The notes: a model not told the origin generated them from the sequence alone. Positions 1 to 9,148 are shown, numbered from the stretch's first letter. The stretch: DNA of 58,227 nt from Opitutus sp. (GCA_009695305.1 SIBG01000016.1:1-58227); one strand, 5' to 3'. Translations and numbers: made by a program.

Positions 1-1578
1 ATGCCCTCCCTCCTTCGCTGCTCTCTCCTGCTCACCGCCGCAATCGTCTGCGTCGCCGTGCGTCCCGTCGTAGCCGCCGATGCCGCCGCGGCCAGGCGGC
101 CCAACATTCTCTTCATCTTCGCCGACGACGAATCCTACAAGACCCTCGGCTGCTACGGCGCCGGACCGGAATGGATCAGGACGCCCAACATCGACGGGCT
201 CGCGCAACGTGGCGTGCGCTTCGAGCGCAGCTACTTCGGCGCGTGGTGCATGCCGTCGCGGGCGTCGCTGCTGACGGGCCGGTTGCAGCACGGCGTCATG
301 AGCATGACCATGGCCGGCGAATATCCCGGGAGCCGTTACGATCCCGCGCAGACACCGTTCGTGCCGGCGCAATTTCGCAAGCAGGGCTACCAGACCGCGC
401 AAATCGGCAAGTGGCACACGGGCACCGACACGGGATTTGGCCGCGATTGGGATTACCAAATTGTCTGGAACCGCCCCGGCCATCCGGAGAACGCCGGCAA
501 CTATTACACGGATCAGATTCTGACCTTCAACGGCGTGGACCGCCTGACGAAGGGCTACTCCACCGACAACTACACCGACTGGGCCGTCGACTACATCAAA
601 GGCCAGCACCGCGATCCCAACAAACCATGGTATCTCTGGTTGTGCTACGGCGCCATCCACGGTCCGACTACGCCGGCCGACCGCCACAAGGGAACGTTCG
701 CCGGCAAGTCCGCACCTGTGCCGGCAGACATCGTTGGTCCGTGGCCCGACAAGCCTGCGTATTTGAAAAACACTCAAGCGTGGATGATCGGCCCAGACGG
801 CAAGGCCGCGATGGCCAGCAAGGCGAGGAAGAAGGGCAACTTCGATTCGCACGTCGCCGGCCAGTCCTACGAATCCTGGATTCAGCAGGTCAACGAATGC
901 ATGCTCTCCGTCGACGAAGGCGTGGGCCGCGTGCTCGCCGCGCTCAAAGCTTCCGGCCAACTCGACAACACCCTCGTCGTCTACGCCGCCGATCAGGGCT
1001 ACGGCCTCGGCGAGCACGGCTTCAACCAGAAGATCGCGCCCTATGATGCGACCATCGCGTCGCCGCTGATCATTTCGTGGCCAGGTAAGATTCCCACGGG
1101 CCAAGTGACCAAGCATCCCGTCAACGCGCCCGACCTTGTGGATTTTTTCTGCCGCACCGCCGGCGTCACGTTGCCATGGAAAACCCACGGTCGCGACATC
1201 CGCCCGCTCCTCGCGAGTCCCGGCACCACTGAGTGGAACTCGCCAACGCTGATGACGCATACCTCACGCAACTACGGCGCTGAAACCGACGTGATCCCGA
1301 CCGACGAAAGCCTGACCTCATCGGGCAATGTCCCGTGGTATGCGTTGCTCCGGGATGGCCGCTACAAATATGTGCGCAACCTCGTCGCCGGCGAAACCGA
1401 GGAACTCTACGATTTGGACGCCGATCCCGAGGAACTGAAAAATCTCGCTGCGCAGCCCGCTCACGCCGCGCGTCTGCGCGACCTCCGCGCCAAGACGATC
1501 GCCGAGCTTCGCCGCACCGACGCCAAGTTCGTCGACCGGATGCCGCCCACCAAAGCCGAGCTGGCCGCGCGAAAATAG
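1..1578 (+). CDS. Exported type I sulfatase
   Basis: A 525-residue arylsulfatase-family protein expected to hydrolyse sulfate esters, probably on a polysaccharide or glycoconjugate, outside the cytoplasm. The N-terminus is a Sec-type signal peptide (hydrophobic stretch, then an Ala-rich cleavage region near residue 25). The metal-binding start of the fold, PNILFIFADDE, is at about 34-44, and the maturation motif CMPSR begins at Cys83, which would be converted to formylglycine. Conserved later blocks include the GKWH segment and a C-terminal ELYDLDADP block typical of the family. The first base of the window is the A of the ATG; the signal peptide makes this start credible, although upstream sequence is not visible. 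No formylglycine-generating enzyme lies in the window. The substrate cannot be read from the sequence. Confidence 0.93.
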   Translation: MPSLLRCSLLLTAAIVCVAVRPVVAADAAAARRPNILFIFADDESYKTLGCYGAGPEWIRTPNIDGLAQRGVRFERSYFGAWCMPSRASLLTGRLQHGVMSMTMAGEYPGSRYDPAQTPFVPAQFRKQGYQTAQIGKWHTGTDTGFGRDWDYQIVWNRPGHPENAGNYYTDQILTFNGVDRLTKGYSTDNYTDWAVDYIKGQHRDPNKPWYLWLCYGAIHGPTTPADRHKGTFAGKSAPVPADIVGPWPDKPAYLKNTQAWMIGPDGKAAMASKARKKGNFDSHVAGQSYESWIQQVNECMLSVDEGVGRVLAALKASGQLDNTLVVYAADQGYGLGEHGFNQKIAPYDATIASPLIISWPGKIPTGQVTKHPVNAPDLVDFFCRTAGVTLPWKTHGRDIRPLLASPGTTEWNSPTLMTHTSRNYGAETDVIPTDESLTSSGNVPWYALLRDGRYKYVRNLVAGETEELYDLDADPEELKNLAAQPAHAARLRDLRAKTIAELRRTDAKFVDRMPPTKAELAARK

Positions 1579-2221
1579 TCTCCCGGGCTTCGCTCACGGT
1601 TCGCTCGTTAGAGCATTTTCGAGTTAGGTGGACGCACTCATGGTCGGCCGCCTGCTGGCAGGCGCTCCGAGGCCTCACGCGAATAAATTGCCCCAGCACA
1701 ACCAAGGCGTGAGCCACGGATGATACGGAGCCCAGCCACCGAGAGCACAGAGCAGACAAAGCGATTGGCTCCGTGTCCTCTGGGTCGGAGCTTTGGGCTC
1801 GCTGTGGCAAAAAATTCCTCCCGAAAATGTGATGGATGCGGGCTGAGCGTAACCATGCTCGACTCCATCGCTGGCTAAGCCCGAGCAAGCTCGCGGCCTA
1901 CAAATGGCACTCAATGTTGTGCGCCGAACTAAACTGAAATCGCTCCAGGAAGTCAGAAACGCGCTCCCTGCGCTGGAGCATCGCTACGTGCGCAATTTTC
2001 GCTCCGACCGCCGGCGCCCCCAACTTCAATGGCGGCGGAATCAGGGAGTTCTTCCAGTGCTCCAGTCCCGTTCGCTCGTTTCCGAAACCGTGGCACTCGG
2101 TCGATGCGATCTTTCCCCGGGGCGCGGTGCTTCGGCCCGTGCTTTCTGTCGCGTCGCGCTCGCGCCCGCCGCACTTCCCGCTGGCCCGCCGCACGGCGGC
2201 GCGCATGCTCACCTCCACCCT
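1579..2221. other. Intergenic region between two sulfatase genes
   Basis: About 640 bases without a convincing gene. An open frame in phase with the next sulfatase runs through 1904-2221, but its translation is Arg/Ala-rich and has no signal-peptide character, so I treat it as non-coding leader. The stretch 1710-1900 contains AG-rich and palindromic fragments that look like decayed intergenic repeats. No clear terminator follows the first sulfatase. Confidence 0.6.
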
Positions 2222-3679
2222 ATGTGCGCCTACCTCCGCTTCCTCCCCGTCTCTCTGTCGCTCGTGCTCTCGTGCTCCGTCAGCTCCCCGGCGGCTGAGC
2301 CGCCGTCCCGGCCCCACATCGTGCTCGTGATGGCCGACGACATGGGGTGGGGCGAAACCAGCTACAACGGCCACCCTGTCCTCAAGACGCCAAATCTCGA
2401 CGCGATGGCGGCCGCCGGCCTCCGTTTCGACCGCTTCTATGCCGGCGCGCCGAATTGCTCGCCCACTCGCGCCACCGTCATGACCGGCCGCAACAACGAC
2501 CGCGCCGGTGTCGAGAACCACGGCTACGCGCTCCGCCGTCAGGAAAAAACTCTGCCGCGCGCGCTCCGCGACGCCGGCTACGCCACCGCGCATTTCGGCA
2601 AATGGCACCTCAACGGCTACACCGGCCCCGGCGCTCCCGTGCTCGCCACCGACGATCACAACCCCGGCGAATTCGGTTTTGACGAGTGGCTCTCCGTCAC
2701 GAATTTCTTCGACCGCAACCCGCTCCTCAGCCGCCGTGGAAAATTTGAAGAGTTCAAAGGCGACTCCTCCGAGATCATCGTTGCCGAGGCGCTGAAGTTT
2801 ATGGAGAAAAACCGCGCCGGCTCGAAGCCGCTCTTCACGGTGATTTGGTATGGCTCGCCGCACGCGCCGTTCGACGCCGACGAACCCGACCGCGCCGCCT
2901 TCGCCGCGCTCGCGAAACTCTCGCAGCACCACTACGGCGAACTCGTCGCCCTCGACCGCAGCGTCGGCACGCTTCGCCGCGGCCTCCGCGAGCTCGGTCT
3001 CGCGGACCGCACTCTCCTTTGGTTTTGCAGCGACAATGGCGGCCTCCCCGAAATCTCGCCCTCCACCGTCGGAAATCTCCGCGGCTACAAAGGCTCCGTC
3101 TACGAAGGCGGCCTCCGTGTGCCTGGCATCATCGAGTGGCCTGCCGTCATCCAGCAGCCGCGCATCACGCGCTACCCGGCGGGCACCATCGATATTTTCC
3201 CGACGCTCGCCGACGTCCTCGGACTCCCCGCGTCGGTGATGCTCGCGCCCGTCGACGGCTCCAGCCTCCGTCCGCTCTTCACCGCCGATGTCGCCACTCG
3301 CGCCAAGCCGCTGGCTTTCCATCACCAGCGCCGCGCGGCGTGGGTCGACAATCGCTACAAGTTAATCCAACCCAAACTCGCCGAGGATAAATTTGAGCTC
3401 TACGACCTCGAAGCCGACCCGACCGAGTCGCGCGACCTGTCCGCCACTCAACCCGAAATTTTCGCCCGCCTCCGCACCGCGCTCGTCGCGTGGAACGCCT
3501 CTGTCGCCACGAGCGTCGCCGGCCAGGACTATCCCGAGCGCAAAGTCAGCGCCACCGAACCTCCGTCGCGCGCGTGGAACACCGCCCCCGAGTATCAACC
3601 CTATCTCGCCGAGCTTGCCGCCCGCCCCGAATACCAGTCCGCCATCGCACCCAAAGGCTCAAAGAAAAAGAAGCAGTGA
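2222..3679 (+). CDS. Exported type I sulfatase
   Basis: A 485-residue sulfatase from the chosen start. The ATG at 2222 is preferred because it opens directly into a hydrophobic signal sequence ending in an Ala-Ala-Glu region near residue 26. A further-upstream ATG at 1904 would add 106 residues of low-complexity Arg-rich sequence. A cysteine at residue 18 makes lipoprotein processing possible, but the lipobox is poor. The fold's first metal-binding segment HIVLVMADDMGWGE is at about 32-45. The maturation motif CSPTR begins at Cys79, and the GKWH block follows. The C-terminal ELYDLEADPTE block is present, and the protein ends in a Lys-rich tail. It follows the first sulfatase in the same direction but 643 bases away, so co-transcription is uncertain. 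Confidence 0.9.
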   Translation: MCAYLRFLPVSLSLVLSCSVSSPAAEPPSRPHIVLVMADDMGWGETSYNGHPVLKTPNLDAMAAAGLRFDRFYAGAPNCSPTRATVMTGRNNDRAGVENHGYALRRQEKTLPRALRDAGYATAHFGKWHLNGYTGPGAPVLATDDHNPGEFGFDEWLSVTNFFDRNPLLSRRGKFEEFKGDSSEIIVAEALKFMEKNRAGSKPLFTVIWYGSPHAPFDADEPDRAAFAALAKLSQHHYGELVALDRSVGTLRRGLRELGLADRTLLWFCSDNGGLPEISPSTVGNLRGYKGSVYEGGLRVPGIIEWPAVIQQPRITRYPAGTIDIFPTLADVLGLPASVMLAPVDGSSLRPLFTADVATRAKPLAFHHQRRAAWVDNRYKLIQPKLAEDKFELYDLEADPTESRDLSATQPEIFARLRTALVAWNASVATSVAGQDYPERKVSATEPPSRAWNTAPEYQPYLAELAARPEYQSAIAPKGSKKKKQ

Positions 3680-3713
3680 CTATTCCTTGAGTTACCGGCG
3701 GTCGCGGGACGCC

Positions 3714-4748
3714 TCAGGGCTTTAGCGCCGTGAGCAGGCTGCGATCCGTGGATGTTTCCGCGAAGGAGAAAGCGCCAAAGCCGGCCTCGGCGAGCAGGCG
3801 CTCCATTTCGGCGATCGAGTAACACTTGCCCTCGGTTACACTCATCAGCAGGGCGGAGTAGGCGGCGACGGGGAGCGGGCCGGTTTTTTCCGCGTTGAGG
3901 TGGGCGTCGTGGATCACGAGCAGGCCGCCGGGTGGAAGTGCGGCGAAGGAGGCCGCGAGGAGCGGGCGCACTTTTTCGACGTCCCAATCGTGCAGCACAT
4001 TCGAGAAAAGGTGAATGTCATGTCCGGTCGGGAGCGGATCGGTGAACATGTCGCCGGCGACGACGGAGACGCGGGGGGTGTAGCCGCGTTTTTCAATCAT
4101 GCGACGGGCGATGCCGTCGACCGGTGGGCGTTCAAAAACCGTGGCGGCGAGGTGCGGGTGGTGCGCGGCGATGCTGCAGGCGTAGATCCCGGAGCCGCCG
4201 GCGATATCGAGGAGGCGCGTGCGGCCGGCGGTGGGGATTTTTTTGGCGAGGGCAGGGCCGAGCGTGAAGCCGCGGCAGTCCATCGCGGCGGTGAACGTGG
4301 TCGCAAACTCGTCGGTGAGCATCGCCTCGGTCCACGTCTTTTCGTTTTGGTAGCTGCCCCAGTTGGCGGGCTGGCCCGTGCGCAGGATGGTGACGAAATC
4401 TTTCACCACCGGACGCTCCTTCAGCGACGCGTAATAAGGGCCGAGGAAAAACGGCGAGGTGCTGACGAGATGTTCCCGGGCGAGTTCGGTGACGTGGCAG
4501 GCGCCGTCGGGCGCGCGACGGATGAAGGCGTTCGCTGCGAACAGCGTGAGCATCACGTCCGTTGGGCGCGGGGCGGTGCCGAGCATGAGGCAAATGCCCG
4601 CGAGGCCGGCCGGCTGCGCGGCGAGGCGGGTGAAAAAATCAAACTCCGTGATCGCCGCGGTGAGGAGATCGACCGCGTAGAGACCGTCGCGGTAGCGGTA
4701 GATCGCGAGCGGGTCGGTGTGAGGGGAGAGGGTGAGGTCGGGGGGCAT
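3714..4748 (-). CDS. SAM-dependent O-methyltransferase (acetylserotonin/plant OMT-like)
   Basis: A 344-residue class I methyltransferase of the O-methyltransferase family 2 type. An N-terminal winged-helix/dimerisation region (about 1-130) precedes the Rossmann domain. The SAM-binding motif I is LLDIAGGSG, at about 170. A later acidic block (AGDMFTDPLP) and the segment NVLHDWD, with the His-Asp pair usual in this family, follow. The C-terminal IHDAHL and TEGKCYS segments match the common conserved end. There is no signal peptide, so it should act in the cytoplasm on a small hydroxylated acceptor that is not identifiable from sequence. It converges with the plus-strand sulfatase (34-base gap) and is the downstream gene of a minus-strand pair with the NHL protein. 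Confidence 0.88.
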   Translation of the reverse strand: MPPDLTLSPHTDPLAIYRYRDGLYAVDLLTAAITEFDFFTRLAAQPAGLAGICLMLGTAPRPTDVMLTLFAANAFIRRAPDGACHVTELAREHLVSTSPFFLGPYYASLKERPVVKDFVTILRTGQPANWGSYQNEKTWTEAMLTDEFATTFTAAMDCRGFTLGPALAKKIPTAGRTRLLDIAGGSGIYACSIAAHHPHLAATVFERPPVDGIARRMIEKRGYTPRVSVVAGDMFTDPLPTGHDIHLFSNVLHDWDVEKVRPLLAASFAALPPGGLLVIHDAHLNAEKTGPLPVAAYSALLMSVTEGKCYSIAEMERLLAEAGFGAFSFAETSTDRSLLTALKP

Positions 4749-4958
4749 GGCCTTTGGCGCAGAGGTATTGAAGACAACGAGGGCCCGGAGAAATCCCCGG
4801 TGACCTCGGATGAAGGCTCGGTGCGGCCGGTGCCGAGATCGAGCAATTCTTGCGCCCGTGTTTCGTCGGAGAACCCGGTGGCGACTTTTGGCCGGATCCG
4901 CGGGGCTGGGCGCAGATCAGCCGGCCACCGGCGTGGCGTTCGGGTCTGGCGGTGCGGG
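4749..4958. promoter_or_regulatory. Leader region upstream of the methyltransferase
   Basis: A 210-base gap that forms the 5' region of the minus-strand methyltransferase. On the minus strand it can form several short GC hairpins, for example CTCGG pairing with CCGAG around 4812-4840 and CCGG/CCGG around 4785-4802. I do not recognise a known riboswitch class. It may carry a promoter or the end of the upstream NHL transcript. Confidence 0.3.
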
Positions 4959-6038
4959 CTATTTGAGGACGCGGACGCGGTAGGTATCGGTGTCGCCGAC
5001 GTAGACCGCGCCGTCGACGTCGACAAAGACACCATGCGGTCGGTTCAGGGCGCAGTGGAGCGGATCTCCTTCGGGGCCGTCGCCCTTGAGGCCGGTGCCG
5101 GCGGCGAGGGAGATTGTGCCGCGCCGCGGATCGATTACGCGGATGACCTGGTTTTCGGTGTCAGCGATGTAGACGTTGCCGTTGGGCGCGACGGCGATGC
5201 CTTTCGGGCCGTTGAGTGTGGCGAGTTTGGCGGGACCACCATCGCCAGTGAAGCCCTTCGCGCCGGTGCCGGCCAGGTGGTGGATGGTGCCGTGCGCGAG
5301 ATCGAGTCGGTAGACGGCGTTGCCCTCCCGGAGCGCGAGCCAGAGATTCCCGTCGCGATCGAAGTCGAGCGCGCGCGGGCCGGCGACGGGCGTGTTGGCC
5401 CCGAACTTGGCGCCATCGGGCGTGGGCCCGCGTTGGCCGTTGCCGACGAGGGTCGTGATGATGCCGGTCTGCATCGCGACGTGGCGGATGCGGTGGTTTT
5501 TCACGTCGCAGAGGTAGAGGTCGCCGGCGCGGTCGAAGCCGATGCTGTGCGGTTCGCTGAGCTGCGCGGCCGTCGCGAGGCCGCCGTCGCCGGAGAAACC
5601 GGCGGTGCCGTTGCCGGCCACTGTGGTGATGCGGCCGGTTTTCGGATCGAGGCGGCGCACGCAATGGCTGAGGCGTTCGACCCAGAAAATGTATCCGGTG
5701 CGATCGAAGCGGACCTCATAGGGCTCGGCGAGTTTGGCGGCGGTCGCGGGGCCCCCGTCGCCACTCCAACCTTTTTCGCCGGTGCCGGCGACGGTGGAGA
5801 TTTTTCCGTCGGGCGTGACCCGGCGGATACGGTGGTTGGCGGTGTCGCAGAGGTAGAACGCGCCATCGGGGCCGCGGGCGATGCCGCCGGGATCGGCGAG
5901 CTGGGCGGCCGTGGCGGGGCCGCCGTCGCCGGCAAAGCCCTTGGTGCCGTTGCCGGCAAAGGTGCGGAGGGTGGCGGCGTGGGTCGTGGCAATCAGGCCA
6001 ATGACGGCGAGGCTGAGGAGAGAGAGGAAGCGGTGCAT
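4959..6038 (-). CDS. Exported NHL-repeat six-bladed beta-propeller protein
   Basis: A 359-residue secreted protein. The ATG at 6038 is chosen because it begins a clean Sec signal peptide (hydrophobic core, then THA around residues 19-21); the open frame extends 24 codons further upstream without signal character. The mature part consists of six repeats of about 55 residues, each starting with a variant of AGNGTKGFAGDGGPATAAQL and containing a P-x-G-I/V-x-x-x-x-x-G strand, as in NHL propellers of the SMP-30/TolB-like type. The fourth and sixth repeats are the most degenerate. Such proteins usually bind ligands or partners; no catalytic residues can be assigned. Its neighbours give no specific role. 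Confidence 0.88.
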   Translation of the reverse strand: MHRFLSLLSLAVIGLIATTHAATLRTFAGNGTKGFAGDGGPATAAQLADPGGIARGPDGAFYLCDTANHRIRRVTPDGKISTVAGTGEKGWSGDGGPATAAKLAEPYEVRFDRTGYIFWVERLSHCVRRLDPKTGRITTVAGNGTAGFSGDGGLATAAQLSEPHSIGFDRAGDLYLCDVKNHRIRHVAMQTGIITTLVGNGQRGPTPDGAKFGANTPVAGPRALDFDRDGNLWLALREGNAVYRLDLAHGTIHHLAGTGAKGFTGDGGPAKLATLNGPKGIAVAPNGNVYIADTENQVIRVIDPRRGTISLAAGTGLKGDGPEGDPLHCALNRPHGVFVDVDGAVYVGDTDTYRVRVLK

Positions 6039-6142
6039 GGATGGAATAGGGCGGGTTTTTGACCGGTGCTCGAACATTTTTTGGCTACAAAAGACCGGGC
6101 AGAGACCCATGGGGATTAACCTAACGCGCTAAACTCGGGTTT

Positions 6143-6216
6143 GTCATTGCGAGGGAGGCTGGGCCGACCGCGGCAATCCAGCTGGATTGCTTCGTCGCTG
6201 CGCTCCTCGCAATGAC
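6143..6216. repeat. Palindromic repeat, copy A of a three-copy family
   Basis: Perfect 12-base terminal inverted repeats GTCATTGCGAGG (6143-6154) and CCTCGCAATGAC (6205-6216) enclose an 18-base perfect palindrome centred on CCAGCTGG (6173-6190). The same ends recur at 34334-34383 and 39694-39767. A 12-base direct repeat GGGCAGAGACCC lies outside it at 6097-6108 and 6255-6266. No open reading frame is inside, so it is a REP- or MITE-like element in the gap between two minus-strand genes. Confidence 0.85.
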
Positions 6217-6274
6217 AACCAAGGACGCCTGGTCGGCTGAAATCATCGCTCATGGGGCAGAGACCCGCCCGGCT

Positions 6275-8347
6275 TCAGACTTTTAGCCCATTCGGCACGA
6301 GCGGGAGCGAGCGGAGGCGGACGCCGGTGGCGTCGAAGATCGCGTTGCCGACGGCGGGCGCGATGCCGATGATCGGCGCTTCGCCGGCGCCGGCGGAGGG
6401 CAGGTCCGGGCGGTTGAGCAGCAGCACATCGATGACCGGCGTGTCGCTGAAACGCGGCACGCGATAGCCCGCGAAATGAGGGTTGAGGATCCGGCCGTTT
6501 TCAAACCGCACGGCTTCGAAGAGCGCGGCGCCGAGGCCCTGCACGATGGCGCCTTCGTTTTGGTTTTTCAGGTGCGCGGGATTGAGGACGGCCCCGCACT
6601 CGAAGGCCTGCACGACGCGCACGACGGAAACTTTGCCGGTGGCGCGATCAATGGCGACTTCAGCGAAGGTCGCGAGGTGGCCGCCTTTGTCGAGGCCGTA
6701 GGCCAGGCCGCAGCCGCGGTCGGGCGCCCGGGGCGTTTGGTTCCAACCGAAGCGTTTGGCGGCGGCCGCGAGGACGGCGCGGGCGCGGGACTCGCGGAGA
6801 TTTTTCAGGCGAAACTCGAGCGGGTCGAGGCGGAGCGCGCGGGCCTGCTCGTCGAGATGGGTCTCGCGGGCGAAGTGATTCGCGGTGGCGGCGAGGGCGC
6901 GATACGAACCCTGTTTCAGCGGCGAGCGCGCGGGGTGATACTCCGTGCGCTGGCCCGGAAACTCGTAGGGCGCACGAAGACCGGCGCTGCCGGAGTTGTA
7001 GTTATGGTGCTCCCAGGCGGTGACCAGGCCGTCGGCGGTCGCAGTGCTCGCGAGGTCGATGACCCCGGCCGGACGGACATAGGCCCAGGTGAATTCTTCC
7101 TCGCGCGTCCAAACCAGTTTTACGGGCCGGCCCACCGCCCGGGCCAGCCGCGCGGCCTCGACCGCGGCCTCGCCCGTGTGCTTGCCGCCGTAACCGGAGC
7201 CGGTGTCGGGCACGATGACGCGGATTTTTTCCTCGGAAACGTGCAACGCGGCCGCGAGTTCGGTGCGGACGCCGAACGGGCGTTGCGAACCCGTCCAGAC
7301 CGTGAGCGCGTCGCCCTGCCATTCGGCCACGGCGGCGCGCGGCTCGAGCGGCGTGTGGGCGATGTAGGCGACGGTGTAGGTTTGGCGGAGCGTGGCGGCG
7401 GATTCGACGGTGACGGGCGGAGCGCCGCGGGCGGTGGCCCGCAAGTGGGCGAACAGTTCGCGCTCGGAAATTTGCGGCGTGGTTTTCCACTCGGCGCGGA
7501 GCGCCGCGATGGCTTGCGCGGCAAGGTGCTCGGTTAGGGCGACGACGGCGATGAAGTTTCCTTCGTGCACGACTTTGACGCCGGGCATCGCCGCGGCGGC
7601 GCTGGCGTCGAGCGCGACGAGGGTGGCCTCGAACGCCGCGGGCCGTAGCACGCGGCCATGCCACATGCCGGGTCGCGCGATGTCGCTCGCGTAGGCGTGC
7701 GCGCCGGTGACGAAATCGCGGCCGTTGATTTTCAGGAGCGAGGTGCCGGCGATCTTCCACGCGGTCGCCGGCTTGGTCGGGGCCGAGTCGGAAACGTTGA
7801 CGAGGAGTTTCTCCCCTTTGGTCAATTCGCCGAAGCCGACCGAGCGGTGGCTCGCGGCGTGAACAATTTTGCCATCGGCGGCGAGGAGGGAAACGCGGTC
7901 GACCTGCCACGCCGCGGCGGCGAGATCGACGAGCGCTTCGCGCGCGGTGGCGGCGACTTTGCGGAGTTGCGGCGCCATATCGGGCGTGGTGCGGCTGCCG
8001 AAAGTGCCGGCATCCCAGGGCGTGAGGGCGGTGTCGCCCATCACGAGCTTGATCGCGGCGAGCGGCGCGGGGAGCTCCTCGGCGACCACTTGGGTGAGCG
8101 AGGTGCGGATGTTTTGGCCGCACTCCGCCTTGCCGGTGAAAATTGTCACCGTGCCGTCGGCGGCGATCTGGAGCCACGCCGCGAGCTCGGGCGGGCGGCG
8201 CTGGCCGCCTCCGCCGCGGCCACCCCGTCGGCCGGATTCGGCCTGGGCGTGCGCGTCGTCGAGAAACCAGAGGACGGCCAGGCCACCGCCAAAGGTTTGA
8301 AGAAACCGGCGGCGGTTCCACGGGGCGATCGCGGAGGTCGTTTTCAT
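6275..8347 (-). CDS. Molybdenum hydroxylase large subunit (xanthine dehydrogenase family, IorB-like), Tat-exported
   Basis: A 690-residue molybdopterin-binding catalytic subunit resembling isoquinoline 1-oxidoreductase and aldehyde oxidase-type large subunits. The start at 8347 gives a twin-arginine signal (NRRRFLQTFGG, residues 11-21) and overlaps the stop of the small-subunit gene by four bases (ATGA, 8344-8347), implying translational coupling. Diagnostic segments are GSGYGGKHTGEAAVEAARLA in the middle, EGAIVQGLGAALFEA near the C-terminus, and GAGEAPIIG, which carries the expected base-catalyst Glu at about residue 656. The pair would hydroxylate an aldehyde or N-heterocycle with water as oxygen donor and pass electrons through the 2Fe-2S subunit. 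No third, FAD or cytochrome subunit is adjacent; the electron acceptor is unknown. Confidence 0.9.
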   Translation of the reverse strand: MKTTSAIAPWNRRRFLQTFGGGLAVLWFLDDAHAQAESGRRGGRGGGGQRRPPELAAWLQIAADGTVTIFTGKAECGQNIRTSLTQVVAEELPAPLAAIKLVMGDTALTPWDAGTFGSRTTPDMAPQLRKVAATAREALVDLAAAAWQVDRVSLLAADGKIVHAASHRSVGFGELTKGEKLLVNVSDSAPTKPATAWKIAGTSLLKINGRDFVTGAHAYASDIARPGMWHGRVLRPAAFEATLVALDASAAAAMPGVKVVHEGNFIAVVALTEHLAAQAIAALRAEWKTTPQISERELFAHLRATARGAPPVTVESAATLRQTYTVAYIAHTPLEPRAAVAEWQGDALTVWTGSQRPFGVRTELAAALHVSEEKIRVIVPDTGSGYGGKHTGEAAVEAARLARAVGRPVKLVWTREEEFTWAYVRPAGVIDLASTATADGLVTAWEHHNYNSGSAGLRAPYEFPGQRTEYHPARSPLKQGSYRALAATANHFARETHLDEQARALRLDPLEFRLKNLRESRARAVLAAAAKRFGWNQTPRAPDRGCGLAYGLDKGGHLATFAEVAIDRATGKVSVVRVVQAFECGAVLNPAHLKNQNEGAIVQGLGAALFEAVRFENGRILNPHFAGYRVPRFSDTPVIDVLLLNRPDLPSAGAGEAPIIGIAPAVGNAIFDATGVRLRSLPLVPNGLKV

Positions 8348-8823
8348 TTTGCGCCTCCGTTCGTGGCGGCGGCGGCGTGCTTGATCGCGGCGAGAATGCG
8401 CTGATAGACACCACAGCGGCAGATGTTGCCGTCCATAAAGCGGACAATCTCTTCGTCGGACGGGTGCGGGTTTTTCGCAAGCAGGGCGACGCCGGACATG
8501 ATCATGCCGGACGTGCAGTAGGCGCACTGCATCGCGCCGTTCGCGAGGAACGCCTCCTGTAACGCGTGCAGGTGTCCGTCGCGCGCGAGGCCCTCGATGG
8601 TGGTGATCTTTTGCGGACCAATGCTGCCGCAGGGCGTGAGGCACGAGCGGACGGGCACGCCGTCCACCAGCACGGTGCAGGCGCCGCACTGGCCTTCGCC
8701 GCAACCGAACTTCGTGCCAGTGAGCGCGAGATCGTCGCGCAGCACGCTGAGCAGCGGGCGGGCGGCGTCGGCGTCGCACGCGCGGGCGGAGCCGTTGACG
8801 TGAAGGAGGGTGACGTTGGACAT
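8344..8823 (-). CDS. 2Fe-2S subunit of the molybdenum hydroxylase (IorA/CoxS-like)
   Basis: A 159-residue two-cluster ferredoxin subunit. The plant-type 2Fe-2S site is formed by Cys41, Cys46, Cys49 and Cys61 (CGEGQCGAC then C). The second, helical cluster site uses Cys100, Cys103, Cys135 and Cys137 (CAYC and ICRC). Length and cysteine spacing match the family. It has no signal peptide of its own, so if the complex is exported it would have to travel with the Tat signal of the large subunit. It is the upstream gene of the two-gene unit, and its TGA overlaps the ATG of the large subunit. Confidence 0.94.
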   Translation of the reverse strand: MSNVTLLHVNGSARACDADAARPLLSVLRDDLALTGTKFGCGEGQCGACTVLVDGVPVRSCLTPCGSIGPQKITTIEGLARDGHLHALQEAFLANGAMQCAYCTSGMIMSGVALLAKNPHPSDEEIVRFMDGNICRCGVYQRILAAIKHAAAATNGGAK

Positions 8824-9148
8824 GGCGCGGGTCGGGTCGGGCGCGAGATCAGATTTGACCGGGGATTTTTTTCACGGTGGCCCGCCGGAGGCGGAAGGCG
8901 AATCCTTTCATGGCGGAGCGGGTGGGGTGGGGCAGGGTGGAGCGGGGCGACGGGGATCGGCCGACGCCGGGCCAGACGAACGAGCAGGGCGATGGGTTGC
9001 TGGTGGGCGACCGGAAAGAAACGGTGGGGCGCGAGAAACGTGGCGGTGCCCTGGCCGACGATGGGCGCCGGGCGTGACGGGCCGAGATTGAAAGACGGGA
9101 CGAGTTGCGGGCTTGCCTCCGATCGCGGGCGTCGGGTTTGCTCGCGGC
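8824..9148. other. Divergent intergenic region
   Basis: A 325-base gap between the divergent starts of the molybdenum hydroxylase operon (minus) and the mutarotase-like gene (plus). It probably holds the promoters for both. Open frames crossing it translate to Pro/Arg- or Gly-rich sequence without recognisable features. I found no conserved repeat or clear promoter boxes. Confidence 0.5.

Noticed and set aside
1904..2221. N-terminal extension of the second sulfatase by 106 residues
   Set aside because: The extension is Arg/Pro-rich and would bury the signal peptide that begins at 2222.
3900..6062. A 720-codon plus-strand open frame opposite the methyltransferase and NHL genes
   Set aside because: The translation is Asp/Val/Gly/Arg-rich filler, and it covers two well-supported minus-strand genes and their gap.
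8824..9148. A small Gly-rich or Pro-rich protein gene in the divergent gap
   Set aside because: All frames give compositionally biased translations with no signal peptide, motif or ribosome site; promoter DNA is more likely.
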